From Catenaria anguillulae PL171 (Eukaryota; Blastocladiomycota; Blastocladiomycetes; Blastocladiales; Catenariaceae): a stretch of DNA of 64,000 nt. Positions 11,739-23,211 of this stretch are shown one piece after another. A program made the translations under genes and the position numbers. Numbering within the stretch: position 1 is the stretch's first letter; each line of letters starts with the position of its first letter. The notes beneath the pieces were generated by a model. It was not told the DNA's origin, searched no databases, and saw nothing but the letters and a program-made list of their open reading frames with translations. The DNA is taken from contig MCFL01000006.1 of the NCBI GenBank assembly GCA_002102555.1, positions 62,001-126,000 of the forward strand, in the 5' to 3' direction.

Positions 11739-13374
11739 CTAATCTAGACGGAAAATCTCATCCAATGCGCGCAACTGTCGTCCATCCTCGCCCGACAGTC
11801 GCTTGTACCTCGCTTCGGCCGGCGATTGCGAGTCCCCCTGCGGCGTGCGCTCCTCTGCGGGAATGTACGGCAGTACGACCGTCGATTGTTGTGGTGTCCC
11901 TGACCAGGATGACGGACCCATTTCGACACTTGGAGACAGAATGGTTGGAGGAGTGCCGCGCGGGGAATTGGCCGCCGGATAGTGAGAGGACGGTGGTGGG
12001 TAAGGATCCCGCACGAGTGGCGACGGAGGAGAGTAGTCCATGCTTGGTGGGCGGTGGGCATGGTGCGGACGCTGGGGTTGGTATGGGTTTGAAGACCATG
12101 TCCGCGAGCTTGTTCTGACTGGGGGAGACGATGACACCACATGAGCAGTGGCAGCAGCAGCACCTGCACCAGTGTGGTACTCGATGGAGACGGGGCGGGA
12201 TGCGGGTGACGTGAGAAACTCGGTCGACACTGGCCGTGATCCGGGGCCAGGAAAGCAATCGCCCGACATTGGCCGGCCTGGATTGGATGGGTAGAAGTCG
12301 CCGGATAGTGGGCGCGGAGATGGAATCGACATATGATACTCGCTAGATGCAGGCCGTTGTTGATTGACGGACGAGCTTGAAAGCGCGGCAGGCGGCAGCA
12401 AATGTGAGGCAGAGTAACCAGGCGACAGAAAGCTACCTGAGCTCGGGCTCATGGACCCAATGATGGCGGGAGCTTGCGACCCGGAGCCGGGAATCAGCTC
12501 ACTTGTTGCAACTGGCGAACGGCCAAAGGAGATCGGCTCATTACCTGCAAAATAAAACCCGTCGGGGATGCGAACGTTGGCCAGCCGAGGTTCTTGATCC
12601 ACCGTGGGCAACCGATCCAAGTCGGCTTGGGTAAAGTAGGCGATGAGTCGCATCTTTTGGCCATGAATGGTCGAAACGGAGAGCCCACTTTTCCGGAGGG
12701 CGCTGCTTTCAGGCGAATTGGGCTCGGGCGATCCGCTGCCACGATTTGGTGGGTAGTCTTGACCAGGCTCGACCGAGTGATAGACGAGAAAATGGCCACG
12801 AACTCGACTTGAAGACCAAGTTTTGGAATCGGCCCATCGGCGAATCTACGATGACGGGTGGAGGATTGGTGGTAACGTGGGAGGAGCAATCAGCGGATGT
12901 TATGTGAGCAACGCGTTGGAGCGGATCAAATCGAGATTGAAGAAGTTGAGTTGCAGCAGGTGAGACACGACAGGGCAACAGGAGCGAGATGATTGGTTTG
13001 GATGCGAACAAAAGAAAGCCAAGTTGTTGCGTGATGTCGCCAAAGCCCGCCACACTTGCAAGTTGTGGTGGAACTTGAAGCAAACGGTGAAGAAAAAAAC
13101 GGAGTGTGGCAGGTAGGGACGGACGGCAAGGAAGGCAAGGAACGAGAACAGCAATTCAATGGTAACATGGGTAAATGAGCGCAAAACGATTACGAACCTG
13201 TGATTCACCTTCCTCGAAAACAAACACGGATCCCGATTGAATGATGTTTGTGCGCTCGTCTTCCTTGAGCCGACGCGTGAGGCGTGGAAGTGCACCTGTG
13301 CGAGCCCCTTCGATGATGAGGATCGCATCGTACAGCGACCGAACGGCGCCAAACCAGGTTTCCATTCCGGTCAT
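11739..13374 (-). CDS. WOPR-domain (Gti1/Pac2/Wor1 family) transcription factor
   Basis: Two exons, 13374-13198 and 12845-11739, separated by a 352-nt intron, long for this window; 427 residues. Exon 1 encodes the first WOPR half (WFGAVRSLYDAILIIEGA, LPRLTRRLKEDER, IIQSGSVFVFEEGESQ). The intron falls in phase 0 exactly before the second half (IRRWADSKTWSSSRVRGHFL, then the GLSVSTIHGQKMRLIAYF block). WOPR proteins are fungus-specific DNA-binding regulators of morphological switching, sporulation and virulence programmes (Wor1, Ryp1, Sge1, Gti1, Pac2). The last 270 residues are low-complexity, rich in Pro, Ser and Tyr with repeated RPxSxE/D blocks (SRPVSTEF, SRPVSIEY, GRPMSGDC), typical of activation or condensate-forming tails. 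The DNA-binding domain starts within about five residues of the first Met, so no N-terminal extension is seen. Confidence 0.85.
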
Positions 13375-16054
13375 GTGTGGAGGCGGACGGAGACGACAGC
13401 GATATGGAGGGCGACGAGGAGGCAGAAGCGCTCGCGGGTTGGGAATGTGTGCTGAGCGTAGAGATCCGTGTCGGGATTATGAATGTAGCAATGTTACGCA
13501 GGTGGTTGGAGCTGGTGCCGGCCCAGAGGACTGGTGAATGGTGCGCGTGATGGGGAGCTCGCTGAACTTGACACCGGACGAACGCCAGAACAGGAAGGAG
13601 CGACGGAGGGAGCAAGATGCAGAGAGCGCCGTGGCGTTACGACAAGGGACAACGGGTGTCTTGAATCCAGATATTTTGAGGACCTATCAAACAAAAGCAT
13701 GATCCGGGCACGCGGGCGAAACGGACGGGCGTGAGTTGGAATGATCGATGGCGCGGATGGGGCAGGTAAAGGCGTCGCCTGGCAAGGCTCATGCGGGCGA
13801 GGGGAAAGTGCGAGGTCACTTCTGCAACAGACGAAAGGAAGAGATACACGAGACATGAGCCCACGAGGGTCATGGTGAAGGTGGATACTTGGATGCGTGG
13901 CGAAGAGGGCCACGAAGCGGCGTAAGGACAGTGGAGAATTGGGTGTGGAGAGTCAACATTGTGCTGGGAACATGCAAACAAAAGAACCGACAGCAATGTC
14001 GTCGATAATGAAAAAGAGAACTTGGAATGGGTTTTGAGGCAACAGTGATGTTTTTGTCGTCCGTCCAAGGAAGCAATGTGAGAGTCGGACAAGCGAAGTG
14101 ACATTGGAACACAAAGAGTCGGATCAGTCTGGGAGGGATGGGTGCTGCGTAATGACAGCCGGAGCGCGGTGAGTGCTGAAGCTCGCGTGGGCGCACGCCA
14201 GACCCCGAGTTGAGGCCCGCCACGTCTTCAACCATGAGCGATTTGGCAGCTGGCATGGATGAGCGGCAGCAGGGAAATGGGCGATAACAGTATAAAACTT
14301 GCAGATAACGACAGGAGGTGTCCAAAGAACGCATTGTTGTCCGAGGAATGCAAGGATTGAAGGAATCAAACCATTGAGACGTACGCAATGGAGTACTGAT
14401 GCGAGGCCGAGCAAAAGATCGAAATGTGAAGCATGTCCGAAGAAGAGGAAGTGAGAGGTCTGTCGTCAGTTTTATGTATCACCGATACATGCACGGATCC
14501 CTCGAACAGTGATGCGGCTCGGCAAAATTCAGTTTTCGTTGTTCGCTGTGACTTGAGGCGCCAAGTGGTGAGGGCACTCTTCGAAAATCCAGCCCATATG
14601 ATATACACCAAAAAATAATGCTGAATGAATGAACGGACCGTCGGAAAGAAACACATGCACGGATTGGGACAAAGGGGTGTCTGAAGCTCAGGTTTGTTTA
14701 GCGCTTTAAAATCAGTGAAGGCAAGCAAATGCGCCCACAGCCGACAAGTGCGTGGGAATGAGCGCCCGAATTGGAGAGTCGAATCGAGGAGGAACGGATA
14801 TACTTTGAAGACAGCGGGGGAAGCAGTTGCAATAGCATTCGACGATGGAGCTAAGGCGGTGATCGCATCCACTCATATTCTCCATGATGACCATTTATGG
14901 CAAATGATTTCGAAAAGCCCTTCCGTTCCGTTGTTGTGTTTGGGTGAGCATGAAGCTGTGCCTGAGGTGGATTTGCGGCGGGCTCTCGCTGGATGGTGTT
15001 CATCAACTTGCAACGGCAACCGTTGTTCCTGGCGGGCTGCCGGCGACGCGTTCGCGCCAACCGTGAACACAGATCGCGATGGGTGTGGCTGACTGTTCTG
15101 GGTTGTGACGTTATCTCGGCCAATGGGGTCAACAAGCACTGGACCCAAGAGAACAAGGGAGTGGCTGCACCAAGCGTGATCGCACCATTCCCGAGTCCTC
15201 GGAGCATACAACCAAGCCCCATCTTGCATCGCCTGAGGCGTACGCTTGCATCGAGAAACCCACCACCTTACACAAATCCATTGCCAACTTCCAAGCTCAG
15301 GAAATAATCTTTGCTGTGCGAGAAGGGCAATCGTGCTGCATCGATACCACGAGCCTCATTCGTTGTTCTCCTGCGACTATGACCGGTACGGCAGAAAGTG
15401 GCTTCAACAGTCATTCGTCGCAAGACCTCTGACAATATTCCCCAGCTGGAGAGTACACGTGTCATGATTCTGATTCCCACTCGTCAGTGTTGCCTGTTTC
15501 TTGCCAACAGCACTGTAACACCCGGAGGAGGTGAGACACCAACCAAAACGGACCAAGGAAATGAGACTCATTGTCCCATGACTTAAGCTCTCGGCTTGGC
15601 GTCGTTGCCGGATTTCATGAAGCTGGCGAGATGAGTCCTATAGCTCCCGCTATTTGCCGCCCTGCCTCCAAAGTCGATGAGCGGGCAGCAGGGTTGATCG
15701 GAGGCAGGTGCCGGTCATGGCAGCCAGACGACCAGTATTCACACTGCTCAACATCAGCTGCAGCCGGCCGGGCGTTGTTGGGTGTGAATTTGAGTCGAAA
15801 GTCAACGTAGAATGAAGCAGTTGCAAGGATTCAATTCAATTTCAGAAGTGATGTCCAGCGCTCGCGTCTCACATGACCTCGAGGTCTAGATTTCCACAGC
15901 AACTGCCATCCACAAGCAAATGAATCATGTATTCATCTCATCGTATCATTTCCAAACGCGAGTCTAAAGTCAAAGCGTGTGCATAATCTTGCAGTGCGCC
16001 AGTCATCTTGCCCAGCAACCCGCGTCTATACAGCAAGGCGGCACTGTATGTTAG
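13375..16054. other. 2.7-kb gene-free region upstream of the WOPR gene
   Basis: No ORF here shows a recognisable domain or splice-consistent extension on either strand. It lies upstream of the WOPR gene and downstream of the TPR gene (both minus strand), so most of it is probably regulatory DNA or a long leader of the WOPR gene. It is the longest stretch without any supported gene or repeat in the window. Confidence 0.45.
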
Positions 16055-19000
16055 TCAACATTCGGCACTCGTGTGCTTGAAAGCAAAGGGAAACTCGTAC
16101 ATTTCGGCCCTCTTGATCCACGCATCTACCTCTTGCGGCATGTTCTTGAGCGTGATATTGAGGAACTGCTCGGCCTCGGCAAACTTGGACTGGCGTTCAC
16201 ACAGACTCGCTTGCTGATACGCGACGCGAGCAAGCTCTGCCGGGGTCGATGCAACTTGAGATGCTCGAGCAAGGTCGGCGTTGGCTCGTTCGAACTCTGG
16301 AATACGTGTGGTCAATCAAGTATCAACCCAGTATGGCGGACTCAAGCCGCGAACGAACCGTTCATTCGAACCAAAGTCAAGGCTCGGTTCACCAGTGCAT
16401 GATAATCGTCAGTCTGGAGCTGCAACACCACGTCATATCCTTCGAGCGCGCGTTCCCAGCAATGCTGTCCGTGGTACAAGTTGGCCGCGTTAAAATGCGC
16501 GATGGTAATCTTGGGATCCAAAGCAATCGCAGCTTTGTAATCCCGCAACGCAGCGACATGATCGCCCATGGCTTGGCTGACGACACCGCGGTTGACAAGT
16601 GCGTTTGGATCCTTTGGATTCAGGTTGACTGCCGCCGACATGTCAATCATGGCCGCGAAATGATCGCCGCGGGTCAAGTGGATGGAGGCGCGGCCTTGGA
16701 GTGCTGAGGTGCATTTGGGGTCCATGGCGAGTGCGGACGAAAAGTGGTCCCAAGCTTGCCGGTGGAGGCCCATGCGTTGCGAGACGTAGGCAAGGCTGAC
16801 GTACGCATCGACATTTTGTGGATGCAGATGAATGCACCGGAGATAGTCCCGACTGTACAAGACGAGCCGAGACCACGATGAGCATGAGCTTGAGTCAGAG
16901 TGCGGTGGAAAGCAAGCTTGCATGGAAATGAACGCACATTGCTGCAGGATACTGTCCAGTTTGTGCATACACGCTCCCGCGTGCCAAGTACCCGACCACA
17001 CTATTCGGATGCCCCTGAACGATTTGCGCAAATACTGCCAGTGCTTTTGCCACCTTGTGAATCTTGAACAGCGCAAACCCAAACAATTCAAGCAACGACA
17101 CATCGCTGGCGGCACCCTTGGCGGCAACTGCCAAATCCTCCACTGCCGCAGGATAATCTCCACGTTGCCAGTGCAAGTATCCACGGAATCGGTGGGCGAG
17201 GAAAGCTGCGGCTCTGCCGCTCGCATCTGTCAACGTTTGAGTGCGCAAGCCTGACGCAGTGACTGGGCGTGACTTTTCAATTCCGGCACTAGGCGGCGGG
17301 CTGTTCGGTTTTGCTGATGCCAACTGCGTTGGAGTTGCGTCCACAGACGCAATGAGCAGCACAATCGAGTAATCCCGCAACGCCGCATCTAGCTCACCTG
17401 CATGATGATGTGTAATGGCTCGATTCAAGTACGCTTGAATGCAATCCTTGTCGATTTCCGTGACCCGTGAGAAATCCGCCACGGCCGCCTGATACTGCCG
17501 CAACTTGCACAAGAGCAGCCCACGGTACAAATACCCACGAATGGTGGCGGGCTCCAACCGAATTGCCGTCGTACAGTCCTCAACGCCGTCCGCAAACTTG
17601 CCCTGCCGCTCGTAATGGCTCGCACGCATCAAGTACGCCTCAAACATCTTTTGGTCGAGCCGAATTGCTTCGTTGATGTCGTCCAATCCGCTTGCCATGG
17701 CTCCCGCAGCCATGTTGCACACGCCGCGGTGGTAGTACGCCTTTGCCATCCTGGGTGCGAGCGCGATGCCCTTGGTATATTCTTGAATCGCCTGGGCGTA
17801 CCTTCGCAGAGATTGGTAGCAAACGCCGCGATGAATGTGGATCGAGGGCTCGTTGGACCGGCCCATGGGTGTGGCATCCGTGAGAATGGCAAGCGCACCC
17901 TCGGGATCGCCCGTGCGCATTTTGGCTTTGGCAACAAGTGCGAGCAGGTTGGGTTCGAACGTAGCGGTGCCCTTTGCGCGGTGCTCGTTGAATTCCTTGA
18001 TGACTTGAGCATACTTGCCCTGGAATGAGAGAATGAGTGATCGTTGAAGGAAGGTTTGAGCAATACCAGAGTTGAGTTCAAATGCCGTGTGAAAGTCGAG
18101 CATGGCGAGCGAAGTCATTCTGTTGCCGAGAAATGATCAAGTGAGACAAACCGACGCTAACTGAATCAGAGAATCAAGAGTGCGCACTTTTGCCGCAACA
18201 GCAACCGCCCTCGATGCAAATACAAGACGTAATTGGACGGATACAATCGAATTGCCTTGGAGTACTCCTTTGTTGCCCGCTCCAAAAAGTTGACGTCCCC
18301 ACTCGCTCCCGCCGCCTTCTTCTTGCGCAGCTTGCGAATGATGGTTCCCGACACCATAAAGGACTCGAGATGCAGCCGCTGGCACAACTCTGCCCTCGCT
18401 AAATATGCCGGAATCATGAGCGGATCCATATCCACACACGCATCGAGGTGCTGCATGGCCAAAATATAGTCGTCCAAATGCTGCATGGCGAGAATGCCAA
18501 GGTTCAAGTGCAAATGTGCCGTTGGCTGCAGCTCGGTGACCCTTGACCAATCCGCATGTGCCAGGTCGTATTTGCCCTCGTTGAAATAAACGTGCCCGCG
18601 CAGGAGCATGGCATCAATGTGGTTCTCCTCAAGCAATAGCGCCGTGCTGAAATCTTCAATGGCGCGTCGCGGGCTCGCATACCGCGCCAGGCATCCACGA
18701 AACACATAAGGATCGGGCACGTACGGATCCAGCAAAATGGCCGCATTGAAGTCTTGCAGCGCCTTGCCCCAATTGGCCAAATGTGCAAACGCAATACCAC
18801 GAAGGTACAAGGCCTTTGGGTTTTCAGCCTCAGTATCCAGAATCACCTGAATGGTTCCCAGCGCGTCCTCGTACAATTCCTTTTCCAGAAAGTACTCTGC
18901 ATGCCGCCACACGGCATCCAAGCAATCGGGCTTGAGCAACCGGACCATTTTGAAATCCTCAAACGCATACATGGGCTCCTTTGTCCCCTCGTACACACAC

Positions 19001-22000
19001 CCGCGCTCATAGTACGCCCGCCACGCTGTCGGCCCGGGCCGCAACTTGACGACATGCGTATACCCATTGATGCACAGCCTCGAAGGCCCCAGGACCTGAT
19101 GCAATCTTGCCTTGAGCGCCCATGCCTCGGCCAGCGTGCGATCCTTGGTCAAGACATCCTCCAAATCGCGAATGGCATCCTCGGCCATCCCAAACAAGAC
19201 GCGGAGCTGTGCGCCGAGGTAAAGCAGCGGAGCGGGGGCGGCGCTTACCAGCTCGGCACTGATGCGCGCAAACGCCTCTTCGACCCTGCCAGCCTTGGCC
19301 ATCCAAAACAAGCACACGGCGCGCGGGGCGTGCTGTTGCTCGCACAAGTGCCAAATGTCCCAGCACACGTCGGGTGTTGGCAAAGTCGGGTCCAGCAGCG
19401 ACGCCATTTCGACTGTACGGTAGCTCGGCAAATCGAGGAGCTGGCCTTCGGCGTCGTACAGGTCGGCTTCCGGCGGAATGTCGAGCGGATGTAGTTCAAT
19501 GTGTCCGGGCCATTCCAGCACTTGGCTCACAATGGACTCGGCCGTATTGAGCGCGCCTAATGTGCCGGCGGGCCCCGCAAAGTCGGCCAGCCCGCCCTCG
19601 GTCGTGTCTTCAATCATGTTGTAATCTTTGCCGCCGGATCCGGACGAGCCGGGGTGTGCAATGGAGCCGAGCGAGTCGGATCCAAGGAAGCCGGTCGTGG
19701 ATGACGTTGACCCATAAAACTCGCGGCTGGACGATGAGTTGGCGCGCAGGCGCGACGACGACAACGAGTGCTGGTTTGCTGGATGAGCAGGCGTGGATAT
19801 CGAGCTTCGCGAAACGGCAGGTTCATCCTTGGCCAGATTGGCAGCAGCGGCAGTGCGTGCGAGAATAGATTGACGGCGGCGGCGGAGCATGGCGACTGCG
19901 CGTGTGATGGCCACGACCGAGCCAATACCTCGCCCTCCCATAGTCCTTGATGCAACGGGGTTGTCTGCTGCATGTGCCCGGGCCGACTCGCTTGCTTCAT
20001 GTGTATCGTCTTCATGCAGTTGTGAGCCCGTACCCGCGTTCAAACTTGCATTTGGCGAGTCGTCCACCTCCACCAACGGCGACCCAATGACTCTTGCATT
20101 CAAACTTCCCAATCGCCGCCGAACCGCCCCCGGCGACGACATGCCTCCAGCTGATTCCGCCTCAGTAGTCTCCATCTGCACCAATCCCAAAACCGACCCA
20201 CGTTTCGGTGACCGGGTTGGCGTCGGCGGCACATCATGCCGTGTTCCCTCACCACCCTGCGACGCGTCTTCGTTGACCTCCTCATCCACCATGTGTACAA
20301 GCGGCGAATGTCTCTTTGGCACGGCTTCATCGGCCGCGACGATGGCGGACCCTGGCCCTGAAATGCGGCCCGCGTCACCTTTAATCACCACCGACATCTT
20401 TCTCACTTGCACGCTGCTCTTTCCCTGCGCCGGGATTGGCATTGGGGCAGCCATCCCTGGTGGCTCATCGACCGCCACCTCGCTTGGCCCCAAACTCCAC
20501 CGATCCTCGCGCTCGGCAAACACTTTGGCAACCCACTCGTGCTCGTTTTCCAACAACCTTTCCAACCTGCGTTTTGGCGTCATGCTCTTGCCTGCATCGA
20601 GATCGCCTGCGGCCCCATCTCCACCAAACTCTTGCGCGGCAATCAGGTCGGCCAGCGGCGTGAGCGGCGGAGGCGATGGGTCAAGTACGGGTTCGCGCAA
20701 CACAAACCTGTCCGGCGACAGTGTCCAGTAAAAGGGCGAGTGCGGGCGATCGGGCGATAAGGTGACACGCTGCGAGTGCGGCTCGAGCGAGGGCGAGTGG
20801 TCGGCCAAGCCCATCAAGGGATGGATCCACGGCGGGCATGCGTCAGAGAAAGGATCGAGCGCGGAGACGGTTTGTGACCAAGACGAGGACGGGGGGTCTA
20901 TTTCGAGCGATGAAGAGTGTGGCGACATGGGTGTGGCAAGTGTCGGGACACCGTGCCAGGTGCGCGTGTGGTGGTCGTAGATGTAGGGCGACATCATGGG
21001 CGGCGGGGCGGCCGTGGCGAGTGCGGGAATGAAGGCGGCAGGAGGCGAAGTGTCTGACGCGTTGCGTTTGAGTTGTTGGCGCCGGACAAAGGCCAGAAAC
21101 TCGGCTTGTGAGAGGGAGGTTGGGAGTGTGAGTGAAAGCGGCTCGTATTGCTGTGGAACTGCAGGCGTTGGCGGATCGGGTGGTGGTTGCTGGGAAGCAG
21201 GTAGTTGACCGCCTGATGCGGAGGAGGTGGGGGTGGGCAGCGATTTCACGTTGATGCTCTTGTCTGCATGGCCTAGGGCCGGTCAGATCACGGAAACGCT
21301 TCAAGACAAAAAGTGGAGGCTAGCATACCGCTTTCATGCTGGTCGGTGTTCCCCTTGTCGGTCAGAGGTGCTGTTTCAAGAAACCGCGAGATGGACATGC
21401 CCAAACGTTCGGATTCGAACTTGCGCTTGGGTTGGCGCTTCTTTGGTTTTGGCTTGAGGTAAGGGATTGATGGAGGTCCAGCAGCACCTGCGCTCTTGAC
21501 GCAAGATCCATGACTGACGGAAGATGTTGCTGACACCCGTGTATGATGATTGTCGCGCGCATGAGGAGTCAACGATGCAGTGGATGCTGGTGATGCCGTG
21601 GAAGGTGTCGAGGACAGGAGGGACAGTGGTGGCGGAGGTGGTGGTACACCTGAAGGTGCTCCAAAGAGTGCTGCGCGTTCTCGAGCCTGGCGGAGAATGG
21701 GTGGTGTGCTTGGTCGCGGAAGCGAGGAGATTGTTGGTGGTGAGGTGTCAATCTGAGGCAAAGGCGGCGGAGATTGGTGTGGTTTGAGCTGGTGGTGGCG
21801 ATGGGAATGATCCCTGTCTATGGCGGCGGATTCGGGTGGTGACGGTGAGCTTAGCGCTGCGGCAACCGAGGTAGGCGACGATGCGAAAACTGGGTTGGCC
21901 GAGTGATCGGGTTGGACGCCTAGGTGCAGCAGGTCGGATTCGTTTTGGAGCAGCTGGCGGTAGCGCTCGAGGAGCGCATCGGCGTCTTGGACACTGCGTA

Positions 22001-22046
22001 CGGCCATAGTGCTTTGTGCTTGAATTGCATCCACTTGTAAAGACAT
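16055..22046 (-). CDS. Large TPR protein, TTC6-like
   Basis: Five exons: 22046-21329, 21263-18188, 18119-16938, 16852-16359 and 16296-16055, with introns of 65, 68, 85 and 62 nt; all junctions restore frame, giving 1,903 residues. The first 850 residues are disordered and Pro/Ser-rich, with a short coiled coil near the start (DADALLERYRQLLQNESD). From about residue 870 to the end it is an array of tetratricopeptide repeats (for example YLRGIAFAHLANWGKALQDF, AYYHRGVCNMAAGAMASGL, ALVNRGVVSQAMGDHVAAL). Length and organisation resemble animal TTC6, a poorly studied ciliary-associated TPR protein, which would suit a flagellated organism. TPR arrays converge, so orthology is only probable. Starts at 22046 (MSLQVDAI) or 22007 (MAVRSVQD) are both possible. 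Confidence 0.72.
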
Positions 22047-22631
22047 CCAACCGGGCTCTTGGCCTTGGCCTTGGCGGCATGGGAAATGACTGCACCAACT
22101 ACACCAGGTCCGACGCGCCAATGGCTCGCCTGAGCGTACCGCAGCTGGAGCGGTTCGCCCGAAGCACGTGGCATCACGTGTATACTATCAGCGCGATACC
22201 CAGCGGTTGGGGATTGCTCTTCCTTGGCCACACTTATCGCGGCACGCCTCGGGCTCGGGCTGTTTTTGGATTGTTTTGGATTGCAGATGAGATGCGCTAT
22301 CACCGTCGAACCGAACCGACATCGATCAACAGCCCATCGCACCTGCGCTTCTCGCTTCCGCTTCCGCCATCATCGTTGCCGCCGCCCGCCAGCGCTGCCG
22401 CCGTCAGTCCTTCAAGTTCGCCTTGACCCGCCGCGACCACGTCAAGTTCTGCACAAAACGCAACGGAGCCTTCGCATTGAGTTAGTGTTGATTGGTACCG
22501 TATGATGCACTCTTGATGATACGTGCAAGTGGGCCACCGCCCTGCCCTTTGCTGCCCTTCCCGCCTTCCCGCCTCCCCCCGCCGCCACTCCTTCCGATCC
22601 GGGGCCGTGATCCTGATCCGCGATTGATACC

Positions 22632-23027
22632 ATGAACCTTTGGCAACGATTCCGAGCTGCCGCCGCCAAAGTCGCGGCCACAAAGCCCACTGCCGGAGTC
22701 GCAACCAAGCCACCGGCCCCACACCTGACTTCGTCGTCGCCATCGCCATCCGCCCCGAGCGCTGCGTCTCAGCCCGCGACCGTGGCTGCAGTCGAGCGGC
22801 CCGATCCGACGCCATTGGCACCGTTAGCTGCCATTGCGACGGAAATCGATCAAACTCAGGTTCAACCATTAGCAGCTCGTTTGCACGAACCGCAGGAGCT
22901 ACCGACGACTCGGGATGCCAACGTCAATTTGGTTTGTTCTCTCGACACGACTCCTGTTGGCCATCACCTGCCCGGCCAGGCTCGCCACCTCCACAAGAGT
23001 TCAATGGCCTCGCCACTGGCGCGGTAG
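22632..23027 (+). CDS. Small hypothetical ORF, Ala/Pro-rich
   Basis: Open for 131 codons, starting MNLWQRFRAAAAKVAATK, followed by Ala/Pro/Ser/Thr-rich sequence. The start could form a basic amphipathic helix like a mitochondrial presequence. It lies between the divergent TPR gene and the E1-alpha gene and may have downstream exons (a possible donor follows EIDQTQ near 22858). No family is recognised, so it may be chance or a leader ORF. Confidence 0.25.
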   Translation: MNLWQRFRAAAAKVAATKPTAGVATKPPAPHLTSSSPSPSAPSAASQPATVAAVERPDPTPLAPLAAIATEIDQTQVQPLAARLHEPQELPTTRDANVNLVCSLDTTPVGHHLPGQARHLHKSSMASPLAR

Positions 23028-23211
23028 CTGCTTTAGTCGCAAGATTCGCATCACATCCGCACTCAAGACTGCACCATCCACATCGCAATCGCCCTGCCGT
23101 CCAGAGTCATGCTGCACATGTCAAATGGATCGCTAACCACACTGCATTCCCGCTATTTTCCTTTCCTTGTAGACTTGCCCCAACACCCACACCGACACCG
23201 AATCCGCCACC

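Noticed and set aside
13375-16054. Several 80-170-codon ORFs upstream of the WOPR gene
   Set aside because: None has a domain, consistent splice partners or coding-like composition.
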